Positions 39,429 to 49,206 of a stretch of DNA of 64,000 nt are shown here, piece by piece (position 1 is the first letter of the stretch; each line of letters begins with the position of its first letter). Under the pieces are notes generated by a model, which was not told the origin of the DNA, ran no database searches, and saw only the letters and a list, made by a program, of their open reading frames with translations. The stretch is from positions 34,851 through 98,850 of the forward strand of contig NZ_BAIN01000003.1 in NCBI RefSeq assembly GCF_000613285.1. Direction: 5' to 3'. The DNA comes from Acetobacter papayae JCM 25143 (GTDB lineage Bacteria; Pseudomonadota; Alphaproteobacteria; Acetobacterales; Acetobacteraceae). Both the position numbers and the translations under genes were made by a program.

Positions 39429-40529
39429 ATGAGACGTGTAGCACTTAAAATATTGTCTCTCTCTCTTTTGCCCTTTCTGAGTGGATGTTACAGCCTAGGA
39501 AATTATCGATTAGGAAAAGATCAGGATCAGTATTCAACATCCATCATAGAATCGAATAAAAAACAGACATTAATGAATCTTATCCGCCTGCGGTATGCGG
39601 ATACGCCCGGCCTGCTGGATACCACGCAGTTGATATCAGGTTATCAGTTGCAGCGTAGCGCTTTTGTCGGTGTTGCTTCTGATACATTCCCAATCAGACC
39701 AAATGGTGGTCTGGCAGCGCAGTTGCAGGAAAGTCCAACCTTTACCTTCCAGCCTGTAACGGGTGATGCCTACGCACATAGTTTCCTGCGCCCGTTGCCC
39801 CCGGCCACGTTGCTACCTTTGGCTATGGGGGGACTGCCGATAGATGTTCTGCTGCGGCTTTCCGTGCAGTCAATCAATATGATGAGTAACAATCGACCAT
39901 TTTCGCGTAATAAAGGCGATATAGACGATCATATTGATCCAAAAATTGATAATTTTTTCGAACTTATTCACGATCTCCGCCTGCTTCAGGCTGCTGGTCT
40001 TCTGGGGATTCAGATACAGCAGGTGGCTGATCCATCAGGTAAGTCAGCAGCGACCAATCATGTTTATCTCAGCATTTCCTCAACCGGTGATCCTGTATTG
40101 CTGGATGTTGTTAGAAAAACGAGAGAACTGCTCAATTTTTCTCCAAAATATGATCGCATGGAAGTGGTTTATGGCGTAGGCGAGCCACGGCCGGGAGAGA
40201 TCAAAATACTGAGCCGCAGCATGCTCAGCATTCTGGGGCAGGTCGCTTATCAGATTCAGGTTCCTGATGATGAAGTGACATCAGGTAGCACGACCTCACA
40301 TGTGGATGTGTCTATTCATCAGGAAGACAGGTCGCTTATTACCGTTCACTCCAGTCATGATGAGCCAAAACAGGCATTTGTGTCTGTTTTCTATGACAAT
40401 TATTATTACTGGATTGATAAAAGAGATTTTGAAAGCAAGCTGGCTTTTACTATCACGCAAATGCTTTTCGAACTGTCGAAGACATCACAGACGCCCGGTG
40501 CGCTCGTGACCATTCCAGTCAGCAAATAG
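39429..40529 (+). CDS. Putative lipoprotein of unknown function
   Basis: A 366-residue predicted lipoprotein. A short signal sequence ends in the lipobox LSGC, so Cys20 would be lipidated. The mature part starts YSLGNYRLGKDQDQYS and contains KQTLMNLIRLRYADTPGLLDTTQLISGY, a central helix-rich part and a beta-rich C-terminal part. I do not recognise a named family with confidence. Base composition is more AT-rich than in the housekeeping genes. It precedes the decarboxylase gene by 87 bp in the same direction, so a joint transcript is likely and a role in envelope protection during acid stress is conceivable, but this is inference from position only. Confidence 0.7.
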   Translation: MRRVALKILSLSLLPFLSGCYSLGNYRLGKDQDQYSTSIIESNKKQTLMNLIRLRYADTPGLLDTTQLISGYQLQRSAFVGVASDTFPIRPNGGLAAQLQESPTFTFQPVTGDAYAHSFLRPLPPATLLPLAMGGLPIDVLLRLSVQSINMMSNNRPFSRNKGDIDDHIDPKIDNFFELIHDLRLLQAAGLLGIQIQQVADPSGKSAATNHVYLSISSTGDPVLLDVVRKTRELLNFSPKYDRMEVVYGVGEPRPGEIKILSRSMLSILGQVAYQIQVPDDEVTSGSTTSHVDVSIHQEDRSLITVHSSHDEPKQAFVSVFYDNYYYWIDKRDFESKLAFTITQMLFELSKTSQTPGALVTIPVSK

Positions 40530-40616
40530 CCCCATGCTTCACGCCTGAAGAATCACAAAGACAGAATGCGATCAGCACCCTGCGGCTGATTTCGCCATGG
40601 AAAGAGGAAACGTGCC

Positions 40617-43324
40617 ATGACTGACTCCGTGCCGTCCAAAGAGATGCCGCATTCTCTTATAAGTTCCGCATTGGCTACACCTGCCCTGCGTGCTGATCGC
40701 TGGCTTTCAGTCCTGTCCCTTGCCCGGACATGGGCGGATTCCCATAAGGACGAAACAAAGGCTGCTCTGGTTAAGGCGCTGGCCGACCTCAAGGCTGTTG
40801 AGCGTTTTTTCGCTTATCCGGGTGTAGCCCTGCTCGATCGTTTGAATGGCTGGCTGGATGATGACGATGCCAGGGCATTCCTGCGCCTTGCTCAGCGTAT
40901 TTCTACAACCATCATCTCGAAAAAATATCACCGGGATGTCGGCGCATGGAATGTCGAGGAGCTGGAAGATGAGCCGCTCAATCGTCTGCCGCAGGCCATC
41001 ACACATGTTAAAAGTCGGCCGTATTTTGAAGTGTTGAGCGTTGTGCCGCACTCTCCGGCGCGCTGGCGGTTGATTCAGGAAGAAGTCGCCGGCGTCCGCA
41101 GGCCAGAGGATGACTTCATTTATCAGGCGGTTATTGTCGGCAATGCGCCTGACGCGTTGACAGCGATCCTGCTTAATCCCGATATTGGGGCGGTTGTGCT
41201 TTATGAGGGCTTTGCCGCAGAAGGGGGAGAGACCAACCCGCTTCTCGATGTCTTCCGCAATATCATCGATATCTCCCCGACGGGTGATGATGAAGTTCAG
41301 GTCATCCGGCTTGCTCAGGCTATCCGAAAAATTCGCCCTGAACTCGATATCTATCTGTTGAGTGATAGAAATATCGAAACTTTGGCCGGGCGCCCTGAAA
41401 TCCGTATCATCAATCGGATTTTCTATCAGATGGAAGAGCCGCTGGAACTGCATCTGTCCATTATCGAAGGGATACGCAAGCGCTACAGAACGCCCTTTTT
41501 CGATAACCTCAAGCGTTATGCCCAACGCCCTATTGCGACATTCCATGCCCTGCCGATCGCCCGGGGGAAGTCCGTTTTTACGTCCAACTGGATCAGCGAT
41601 ATGGGCGAGTTTTACGGCCCCAACCTGTTTCTGGCGGAAAGCTCGGCAACAACCGGCGGGCTGGATAGCCTGCTTGAGCCGACAGGGAACATCAAGGAAG
41701 CGCAGGATATGGCCGCGCGCGCCTTTGGTGCGGATCATGCGTTTTTTGTTACCAACGGCACCTCAACCAGCAATAAGATGGTGCTACAGGCGCTACTTGC
41801 CCCCGGTGATATCGTTATCCTTGATCGCAACTGCCATAAATCGCACCATTACGGGTGTGTGCTGGCTGGGGCCCAGCTTACTATGTCGAGGCATTCCCGC
41901 TCATTGAGTATTCAATGTATGGCGGCGTACCCCTGCGGACCATCAAAGAGGCCCTGCTAAAGCTGAAAGCACAGGGCGAGCTGCATCGTGTAAAAATGGT
42001 TGATCTGACCAATTGCACGTTTGACGGTCATGTTTACGATACCCGTAGGGTCATGGAAGAATGTCTGGCGATTAAGCCCGATCTCATTTTTCTCTGGGAT
42101 GAAGCGTGGTTTGGTTTCGCGCACTGGTCACCTTTGTTGCGGCAGCGTACGGCCATGGGGGCCGCCGCTGTGTTGACGGAAGAGCTGGCAAAGCCAGAAG
42201 CCGTAACAGCATGGGAAGAGCAGCAGAAAGCACTGGGTGACAGCCCTTCAGAGGATGTCCTGCTGGCCACGCGGCTTGTGCCAGACCCCCGTGCAGTGCG
42301 ATTGCGCATTTATCAGACAAACTCCGTGCACAAATCCATGTCTGCCCTGCGTCAGGGATCAATCGTTCTGGTGAAGGACGTTGATTTCGAGCATGTGGAA
42401 TCCCAGTTTCACGAGGCGGTGTTTACGCATGCCTCCACAAGCCCGAACCAGCAGATTATTGCTTCTTTGGATGTTGCGCGCAGGCAGATGCAGCTTGAAG
42501 GGTATGGCCTGGTTGCCAACGCTTTGCAGATTTCTCTAGAAATTCGGCGGCAGATTAACAGTCACCCGATTATCTCGAAATACTTCAAGGTGCTCAGCAA
42601 TGCCGAGATGATCCCGGATTCATTCAGGCAGTCGGGGCTTGATGATTATAATGACCCCGATATCAGCTGGGGGAAGGCCATCCAGTCGATCAGGGATGAC
42701 GAGTTTCTGCTGGACCCGACCCGGATGACCTTGTCGTGCGGGCATGCCGGATTTGATGGAACAACCTTTAAAAATATTCTGGCTGAAAAATTCAATATCC
42801 AGCTTAACAAGACCTCACGAAACAGCATTCTGCTCCAGTCCAATATCAACAATACCCGCAGCGATATTGCTCTGCTTATTCGTGTGCTGGTTGATATTGC
42901 GATGGATCTGGAAACAAAAATTACCGAAAATGGAGAGGGTTATCGTACGGTATTCGCGCAGCAGGTGCGCGAACTGGTTGACGACCTGCCAAAGCTGCCC
43001 AATTTCAGTTGCTTTGATGACCGTTACCGGGAAGATGCGACGGCTGACACCCTGCATGGTGATATTCGGCGCGCCTTTTACGATGCCTATAAAGAGGCAG
43101 AGTGCGAATACCTTGCTCTGGATAGTCAGGAGCTCGACAAGCGGCTCCAGTCAGGCCCTACACTTGTTTCAGCCAATTTTGTCATTCCCTATCCGCCGGG
43201 CTTCCCGATTATGGTGCCGGGACAGGTGATTACACAGGAAATCGTGGACTTCATGCGTAAGCTGGACGTGAAGGAAATCCACGGTTTCAACAAGGCTCTG
43301 GGGCTTAAACTGCTCAAGCGTTAA
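40617..43324 (+). CDS. Orn/Lys/Arg-type PLP decarboxylase with long N-terminus (frameshifted near 41877)
   Basis: A fold-I PLP decarboxylase of about 902 residues, longer than the 710-760 residues of E. coli inducible decarboxylases. The extra part is N-terminal: about 150 residues precede a receiver-like wing domain (YQAVIVGNAPDALTAILLN to IYLLSDRNIETLAG). The PLP core follows with FFVTNGTSTSNKMV, DRNCHKSHHYG, the Asp in FLWDEAWFGFAH and the likely Schiff-base lysine in SVHKSMSALRQGS. Frames meet near 41877; one C gives AGAQPYYVEAFPL. Substrate (Arg, Lys or Orn) cannot be decided by eye. The AspT-type exchanger downstream suggests a decarboxylation/antiport cycle that consumes protons. Confidence 0.87.
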
Positions 43325-43361
43325 GCCGGGACGCGCCGTTTTATTACGTTCTTCATTCTCC

Positions 43362-43393
43362 ACGCCTCCATCAGAAAAAACTGGTGGAGGTGT
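43362..43393. repeat. Hairpin between decarboxylase and exchanger genes
   Basis: ACGCCTCCATCAG (43362-43374) can pair with CTGGTGGAGGTGT (43381-43393) through 11 Watson-Crick and two G-U pairs, with an A6 loop. There is no T-run. It may stabilise or process the transcript between the two genes. Confidence 0.4.
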
Positions 43394-43446
43394 CTTGCAG
43401 GACTGGCTGCCGACACCGGGCCATCCCATGAGTAAAGGGCTGACAG

Positions 43447-45135
43447 ATGATCTTCCATTGGGTTGAACAGACATTACGGGCCTCGCCGGAGTTGGCAATT
43501 TTTCTTACACTGGCAATAGGTTTCTGGATCGGTGCTCTCAGGTTTGGCAGCTTCAGTCTCGGAGCGGTGACAGGAACACTGCTGGTTGGTGTTCTGGTCG
43601 GCCAGATGGGAATAATAATTTCACCACAGGTGAAATCGGTATTCTTTATCATGTTCCTGTTTGCTGTAGGCTTTGGTGTAGGACCACAGTTTGTCAGAGG
43701 TATCGCGAATGATGGATTGCCGCAGGCAGTGTTTGCAGTCATCATTTCCTTTCTTTGTCTGGGCTGTATTTATATCGCGGCGCGTCTTTCGGGCTATGGA
43801 CCGGGCATGGCAGAAGGACTACTTGCCGGGTCGCAGACCATCTCTGCTTCAATCGGTCTTGCAACCGATGCGATCAATCGCAGCACGCTTTCTCCAGAAA
43901 AAATACAGTCGGAACTCAATGCAATTCCGGTTGCCTATGCTGTTACCTATCTGTTCGGCACGGTTGGCACGGGTTGGATACTGGCGTTTCTCGGCCCCAA
44001 ATTGCTTGGCATCAATCTTGAGCAGGAATGCCAGCGCTACGAACGAGAGATGAATATCAAGCCGGTGAACGAAAATGCCGAAACAGCCTGGCATGAATAT
44101 ATTGTGCGTGCCTACAGACTGAAAACAGTCGGGCTTATTGCCGGTAAAACCGTTGAAGAAGCGGAGTGCGTTACGCATTCACGCATTTTCCTCGAAAACT
44201 TACGGCGTGATGGAAAAATTATCACCTTCGACAAAACAACGGTGTTGCAGGAAGGGGATATTGTTGCGGTATCAGGTCCGCATGACGCACTGGTTTACTG
44301 GTCCAATCATGCAGAAGAGGTTTCTGACCGGGAACTGATCGATATTCCGATTGAAACAGTCGATGTTGTCGTCACTAGCAAGGCGCTAGACGGCCGCAAA
44401 CTTACGGAATTGTCGGATGCTCCTTACGCGCAGGGGATTTATATCAACAGTATCCGTCGTGGGTCCATGAATGTTGAAATTCCAGTGCTGTCGGAAACAG
44501 CGATTAACCGGGGTGATATCATCAGCATTACGGGTAGCCGGCGCAATGTCGAGCGCGTTGTCAGCGAAGTCGGTTATGCTGATCGGCCAACAAACGTAAC
44601 CAGTATGGTGCTGGTTGGCGCTGGTATTTTTGTGGGTGGCTTGTTGGGTTCTCTTGTTCTGCCGGTTAGGGGTATTCCCATTACATTGTCGTCTTCCGGT
44701 GGGGCGCTGATTGCCGGGCTGGTTCTTGGCTGGCTGCGCGGGGTTACACCGCGCCTAGGCAGTGTGCCTGCGGCATCCGTATGGTTCATGAACACCGTGG
44801 GGCTGAATATTTTTATTGCGGTTGTTGGAATTTCTGCTGGCCCGACCTTTATCAAAGGATTGCAGGATGCGGGCGTGAATATTTTCTTCTGGGGGGTATT
44901 TGCCAGCGCTGTTCCCATGATTCTTGCGCCGTTTATCGGAAAGTATATTTTCCGCTTTGACCCCGCCATCAATCTTGGCTGCTGTGGGGGGGCGCGTACA
45001 AGCACGGCCTCTGTCGCCATGATTGCGGATGTCGCAAAGAGCAATGTACCAATGCTGGGATATACCGTCCCCTATGCAGTCAGTAACACGCTGCTGACCA
45101 TGTGGGGGCTGGTGATCGTGCTCCTCCTGTCCTGA
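43447..45135 (+). CDS. AspT/YidE-family amino-acid exchanger
   Basis: A 562-residue inner-membrane antiporter of the aspartate:alanine exchanger family. Two membrane halves (about residues 15-180 and 385-560) flank a cytoplasmic region with two RCK-C (TrkA-C) domains: KTVEEAECVTHSRIFLENL...LQEGDIVAVSGP and DGRKLTELSDAPYAQGIYI...INRGDIISITG. Repeated membrane motifs are seen, for example AEGLLAGSQTISASIG and LGCCGGARTSTASVAMI, as expected for the family's duplicated domain. In Tetragenococcus AspT works with an aspartate decarboxylase; here the neighbour is an Orn/Lys/Arg-type enzyme. It probably exchanges precursor amino acid for its decarboxylation product. Confidence 0.88.
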   Translation: MIFHWVEQTLRASPELAIFLTLAIGFWIGALRFGSFSLGAVTGTLLVGVLVGQMGIIISPQVKSVFFIMFLFAVGFGVGPQFVRGIANDGLPQAVFAVIISFLCLGCIYIAARLSGYGPGMAEGLLAGSQTISASIGLATDAINRSTLSPEKIQSELNAIPVAYAVTYLFGTVGTGWILAFLGPKLLGINLEQECQRYEREMNIKPVNENAETAWHEYIVRAYRLKTVGLIAGKTVEEAECVTHSRIFLENLRRDGKIITFDKTTVLQEGDIVAVSGPHDALVYWSNHAEEVSDRELIDIPIETVDVVVTSKALDGRKLTELSDAPYAQGIYINSIRRGSMNVEIPVLSETAINRGDIISITGSRRNVERVVSEVGYADRPTNVTSMVLVGAGIFVGGLLGSLVLPVRGIPITLSSSGGALIAGLVLGWLRGVTPRLGSVPAASVWFMNTVGLNIFIAVVGISAGPTFIKGLQDAGVNIFFWGVFASAVPMILAPFIGKYIFRFDPAINLGCCGGARTSTASVAMIADVAKSNVPMLGYTVPYAVSNTLLTMWGLVIVLLLS

Positions 45136-45158
45136 TCAATAAGACTGCTTGACTGAAG

Positions 45159-45189
45159 ACGCACCGTTATCGGGGAGATAGCGGTGCGT
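45159..45189 (+). terminator. Hairpin after exchanger gene
   Basis: ACGCACCGTTATC (45159-45171) pairs with GATAGCGGTGCGT (45177-45189) through 12 Watson-Crick and one G-U pair, with a 5-nt loop, 23 bp after the exchanger stop. A short T-rich stretch follows. It is the likely end of the decarboxylase operon. Confidence 0.7.
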
Positions 45190-45360
45190 TGATGTTTGTG
45201 TGCTGGTGCAGAGAGTACAATCAGGCCGAACGCACCGCTTTGCGGCTGTCAGAATAAAACTGAGCCAGGCCTCATGCTGCCCTGAATCGTATGGCATGCT
45301 AAATGCTCATGGCGCTCGGTAGCGCTATAAGTATTTTATTTTTGTGGGATTTTTTGTTGG

Positions 45361-45448
45361 CGGAGAGAGAGGGATTCGAACCCTCGGTACGCTATTAACG
45401 TACACACGCTTTCCAAGCGTGCGCCTTAAGCCGCTCGGCCATCTCTCC
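45361..45448 (-). tRNA. tRNA-Ser (anticodon GGA)
   Basis: The minus strand folds as a class II tRNA of 88 nt: acceptor stem GGAGAGA with TCTCTCC, discriminator G, D-arm GCCGAGCGGCTTAAGGC, anticodon stem CACGC/GCGTG with loop TTGGAAA (anticodon GGA, complement at 45412-45414), a long variable arm and T-arm GAGGGTTCGAATCCCTC. The 3' CCA is not encoded. It reads serine codons UCC and UCU. Confidence 0.97.
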
Positions 45449-45534
45449 AGCGCGAGAGAGGTAATAGCAAGTTTCCGGGCGCAGGCAAGAGGGAAAGCGA
45501 CTATCGGGGTGATTTTTTGATGTTTGTCCGGGTT

Positions 45535-46167
45535 TTATCGCGCCGCAGCGTCACGGGCATGGGTAATGAAGCGTGCAATGGCCTCAGGGTCCTTGATGCC
45601 GGGGGCTTTTTCCACGCCGGAGGAAACATCGACAGCGGGAGCACCTGTCGTACGAATGGCCTGTGCAACGCTATCCACATTCAGCCCGCCCGCCAGCATC
45701 CAGTCGAAAGGGGGCTGCCAGCCGCTCAGGAGAGACCAGTCCAGACGTTGCGCGTTACCGCCTGGCCGTGTGGCGCTCTGAGGGGGGCGGGGTTCAACCA
45801 GAATACGCTCCACCGGGCAGGATAGTGGCAGGTCCGCCTGTGTGGCTATGGGGCGTGAGAGCCAGACTGGCAGGCCAAAACGCTGGCGGATGTGCCGGGC
45901 GCGTTCATCGGTGGCATAAATCTGCAGGATATCCAGCGGCACATGGCGCAGGGTGTTTTCCACGCTGGCGTCATCCGGTTCCACAAACAGGCCAACACGC
46001 TCAGGCCCGCCAACAGTGCGGCGCGACAGGACGGCTGCCTGTTCGGGGGTGACAAAGCGGGGGGAGCGGTCAAAGAAAACAAAACCGATCCAGTCCGCAC
46101 CGTGGGTTACGCAGGCATCAAAGCCTTCGGCTTCTGTCAGACCGCAGATTTTAACACCTACGGGCAT
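45535..46167 (-). CDS. trpF: Phosphoribosylanthranilate isomerase
   Basis: A 210-residue TIM-barrel enzyme of tryptophan synthesis that converts phosphoribosylanthranilate to CdRP. The N-terminal KICGLTEAEG motif carries the catalytic Cys, and DWIGFVFFDRSPRFV and DWMLAGGLNVDSVAQA are typical; the C-terminal AVDVSSGVEKAPGIKD is the phosphate-binding end. ATG 46167 starts two bases after the pyrF stop; a longer in-frame start at 46266 would run back into pyrF and is rejected. It forms an operon with lapA-like and pyrF. trpB/trpA, often next to trpF, are not seen downstream, where the tRNA gene lies. Confidence 0.95.
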   Translation of the reverse strand: MPVGVKICGLTEAEGFDACVTHGADWIGFVFFDRSPRFVTPEQAAVLSRRTVGGPERVGLFVEPDDASVENTLRHVPLDILQIYATDERARHIRQRFGLPVWLSRPIATQADLPLSCPVERILVEPRPPQSATRPGGNAQRLDWSLLSGWQPPFDWMLAGGLNVDSVAQAIRTTGAPAVDVSSGVEKAPGIKDPEAIARFITHARDAAAR

Positions 46168-46168
46168 G

Positions 46169-46882
46169 TCAGCCTGCCAGTTCCGCTGCAATGGCCGCTG
46201 CGGCTGCTGCCGGGTTTGCTGCGCGGGTAATGGGGCGGCCCACGACAATCCAGTCCGCTCCGGCATCGCGCGCCTGAGCGGGAGTCATGATGCGTTTCTG
46301 ATCCCCCTGATCACTCCCAGCGGGGCGGATGCCGGGGGTGACCAGAACGGGTTTTGCCCCCAGTTCCTGCCGCAGAAGTGCTAGTTCATGTGCGGAGCAG
46401 ACCAGACCGTCCATGCCGGAATCCATGGCTAGCGCGCCAAGCCGGAGGACCTGATCACGCGTGCCGCCGGTTACGCCGGTTTCTGCCAGAGCGGCATCGT
46501 CCAGACTGGTCAGAACCGTTACGGCCAGCAGTTCAGGCCGGGCATCCGTGGGGAATGCTTCGTCACAGGCGGCGCGTGCGGCCTGCATCATGGCGCGGCC
46601 GCCACTGGCATGGAGCGTGAGCAGGCGCGGACGCAGGCGGGACAGCGAGCGCACGGCTGAGGCCACGGTATTGGGAATGTCGTGCAGTTTTAGGTCAAGG
46701 AACAGGGGCTGCGTGCCCGCAACGTCAGAGACCGCATCAAACCCGGCGGCATAGGCGAATTCCAGCCCGAGCTTGATCATGTCCGCATGGCCACCTAGCT
46801 CGGATGCCCATTGCCGGGCCTGCGCTGTGTCCTGCGTATCCAGCGCCACGATAAGTTTAGTGTGCCGTGGCGTATCAGACAT
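46169..46882 (-). CDS. pyrF: Orotidine-5'-phosphate decarboxylase
   Basis: A 237-residue TIM-barrel enzyme that makes UMP from OMP. The active-site block FLDLKLHDIPNTV (Lys-Asp-x-x-Lys-type chain) and the phosphate-binding VTPGIRP and WIVVGRPITRA are present, along with LIVALDTQD at the start. ATG 46882 lies within the end of the lapA-like gene, an 8-bp overlap, and the stop is followed at once by trpF. Linking pyrF and trpF in one unit is common in alphaproteobacteria. Confidence 0.96.
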   Translation of the reverse strand: MSDTPRHTKLIVALDTQDTAQARQWASELGGHADMIKLGLEFAYAAGFDAVSDVAGTQPLFLDLKLHDIPNTVASAVRSLSRLRPRLLTLHASGGRAMMQAARAACDEAFPTDARPELLAVTVLTSLDDAALAETGVTGGTRDQVLRLGALAMDSGMDGLVCSAHELALLRQELGAKPVLVTPGIRPAGSDQGDQKRIMTPAQARDAGADWIVVGRPITRAANPAAAAAAIAAELAG

Positions 46883-47231
46883 TGGGGTTCCGTTCGTTTT
46901 CCGGTTCGGGGAGGGGAATATGCGGGGTGCCTGCCAGTGTGGGTTCAAGCCGCATGGGGGTGGCCAGAGCCGCCTGTGCCTGTGCAAGCTGGGCTTCAAG
47001 CTCGCGCACGTGCTGCTCCGCCTTACGGGCACGGCGGCGCTGGCGCAGTTCCACCACCCATAGGCAGAACGCACCCAGCAGGAATGCAATGCAGGCCACG
47101 CTAAGGGCTAGCACCCCTGCGGAGGTCTTCCAGCTATAAGTCAGCAGCCACATGTCCAGAGGGTCCTGATTACTGGCGGTGAACGCCACGAGAACCAGCA
47201 GGAACGGCACAACAAGTATCAACCTGATCAT
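46875..47231 (-). CDS. LapA-like (DUF1049) small membrane protein
   Basis: A 118-residue inner-membrane protein. Two hydrophobic segments (about residues 3-20 and 38-62) are followed by a charged coiled-coil-like stretch (RRRARKAEQHVRELEAQLAQ) and a Pro-rich tail. This layout is that of the LapA/DUF1049 family linked in E. coli to lipopolysaccharide assembly. Its position before pyrF and trpF is the usual one in related bacteria. It is the first gene of the three-gene unit. Confidence 0.8.
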   Translation of the reverse strand: MIRLILVVPFLLVLVAFTASNQDPLDMWLLTYSWKTSAGVLALSVACIAFLLGAFCLWVVELRQRRRARKAEQHVRELEAQLAQAQAALATPMRLEPTLAGTPHIPLPEPENERNPNV

Positions 47232-47480
47232 GGAGTTGTGGTAGCCTTATCGCCCGGAAAGAACAAACGGAAAGAACAGATGGGCCTCCCTGTTCGCTCC
47301 GCTGGCGGGAACAATAACAGTTCCCGGACAGTGTGGGGCAGAAAACGCGCGGGCGGGGTGTACCGTTGCACGCAGGCCGCTGTCTGTGCCTTTACGGGCG
47401 GGCGTTTCTAGGGTTTTGTGGCCGGGAACTCAATCTGTCCCGCCTGACAAGCGCTGACCTTCCATTATTCGGACCCTGAA

Positions 47481-48470
47481 ATGCTGGTTCTGACACAGGG
47501 CGACCCTGCAGGGATTGCGCCGGAAATTACCGCAAAAGCCTGGCATGCCCTGCGTGAGCAGGGGCCTGTTTTTGTGTGGGTGGGTGATCCAGCCCTGCTG
47601 GAAGGGCTTGCGCCGGTTAGCGTTATCCACGACCCGGCGCAGGCGGCAGAGGTTTTTGCCCATGCCGTGCCGGTGTTGCCTCTGTCTCTGGCAGTGCCTG
47701 CGGTGCCCGGCCAGCCAGACCGCCGCAACGCGCCGTCCATACTGGAGAGTATTCGCCGGGCGGTGGCGCTTGTGCAGCAGGGTGTGGCGGATGCGGTCGT
47801 GACCAATCCTATCAGCAAGGATGTGGTGCAGGGGCCGGATTTCACGCATCCGGGACATACCAGTTTTCTGGCCGAGCTCTGCGGGGCGGAAGGGCGCGAG
47901 GTTATGATGCTGGCGGGGCCATCGTTGCGGGTGGTGCCGGTAACCGTGCATGTGGCACTTAGAAAAGCCATCGAGCAGCTAACAGCCGAGCGCATTGTAG
48001 AGACGGCACGCACGGTCGCAGCCGGTCTTGCACGGGATTTTGGCCTGATGCATGCGCCCCGTCTGGCTGTGGCGGGGCTGAACCCCCATGCGGGCGAAAA
48101 CGGCCTGATGGGGGATGAGGAGCAGCGGATCATTATCCCCGCCATCGAAACCCTGCGGGCAGAGGGCTATGAGGTGGCAGGCCCCATGCCGCCGGACACT
48201 ATGTTTACCCCACAGGCGCGGGCGGCGTACGATGTTGCCCTGTGCATGTACCATGATCAGGGTCTTATTCCGCTCAAGACACTGGATATGGCGCAGGGTG
48301 TGAATGTGACGCTGGGCCTGCCCATTGTCCGCACCTCGCCCGACCACGGCACGGCTTTTGACAGGGCTGGGCAAAACAGGGCAGACCCGACCAGCCTTGT
48401 CTGCGCCCTGCAGTTAGCGGGCAGACTGGCAGACAACCGGCAGAAGGCAGAGGGAAGGAAGACGGCATGA
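47481..48470 (+). CDS. pdxA: 4-hydroxythreonine-4-phosphate dehydrogenase
   Basis: A 329-residue enzyme of pyridoxal phosphate synthesis. The start [20 protein letters not shown] is the PdxA N-terminal motif; [32 protein letters not shown] and [12 protein letters not shown] (metal-binding His region) follow in order, and the C-terminal [11 protein letters not shown] is conserved. It overlaps pdxJ by the ATGA arrangement. In E. coli pdxA and pdxJ are separate, whereas here they form one operon with the next genes. A convergent or divergent start with lapA-like leaves a 249-bp promoter region at 47232-47480. Confidence 0.95.
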   Translation: MLVLTQGDPAGIAPEITAKAWHALREQGPVFVWVGDPALLEGLAPVSVIHDPAQAAEVFAHAVPVLPLSLAVPAVPGQPDRRNAPSILESIRRAVALVQQGVADAVVTNPISKDVVQGPDFTHPGHTSFLAELCGAEGREVMMLAGPSLRVVPVTVHVALRKAIEQLTAERIVETARTVAAGLARDFGLMHAPRLAVAGLNPHAGENGLMGDEEQRIIIPAIETLRAEGYEVAGPMPPDTMFTPQARAAYDVALCMYHDQGLIPLKTLDMAQGVNVTLGLPIVRTSPDHGTAFDRAGQNRADPTSLVCALQLAGRLADNRQKAEGRKTA

Positions 48471-49206
48471 CAGCGGCAATACGGCTGGGGGTCAATATCG
48501 ATCATGTCGCCACAGTGCGGAACGCACGCGGTGGCGCACATCCTGACCCGGTTGAAGCCGCGCGTCTGGCCGTGCAGGCCGGGGCGGATGGTATTACAGC
48601 GCATCTGCGCGAAGACCGCCGCCATATTCGCGATGCCGATCTGCGCCGCCTGCGGCATGAAATCAAAGCTCCGCTCAACATGGAAATGGCGGCCACGGAT
48701 GAAATGCTGGCCATGGCGCTGGACCTGTTGCCCCACGCCTGCTGTATCGTCCCGGAACGGCGTGAGGAACTGACGACCGAAGGCGGGCTGGATGTGGCCG
48801 GGCATGAGGCATCACTGGCCGGGCCTGTGCAGAAATTAGCCGCTGCTGGCGTGCGTGTGTCGCTGTTTGTCGATCCTGATCCCTTGCAGATTGCAGCCGC
48901 CGCGCGGATTGGTGCGCAGGTAGTGGAACTGCATACCGGTGCCTATGCCGAAGGCGCGTAGGTGAACTTGAGCGCCTGCACGCTGCCGCCCGGCAGGCGC
49001 TGGCTCTGGGGCTGGAAGTGCATGCAGGCCATGGACTGACTTATGAAAATGTTGGGCCGGTTGCGGCTATTGAAGGGTTGAGCGAACTCAATATCGGCCA
49101 TTTTCTGATTGGACAGGCCATATTCGACGGGCTGGCCGCTGTGGTGGTGGAAATGAAGCACTGTATCGCTTTGGGTGCTGCGGCGGGCCGGGGTGCTGGC
49201 GTATGA
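48467..49206 (+). CDS. pdxJ: Pyridoxine 5'-phosphate synthase (frameshifted near 48957)
   Basis: A 246-residue TIM-barrel enzyme that condenses the PdxA product with deoxyxylulose phosphate. [35 protein letters not shown] and [11 protein letters not shown] are present in the first frame; the C-terminal [20 protein letters not shown] and [14 protein letters not shown] in the next. One base missing near 48957 separates them. Because PdxJ is needed for the only vitamin B6 route suggested here, the shift is best read as a sequence error. The gene overlaps pdxA (ATGA) and, at its end, the next gene (ATGA). Confidence 0.93.
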
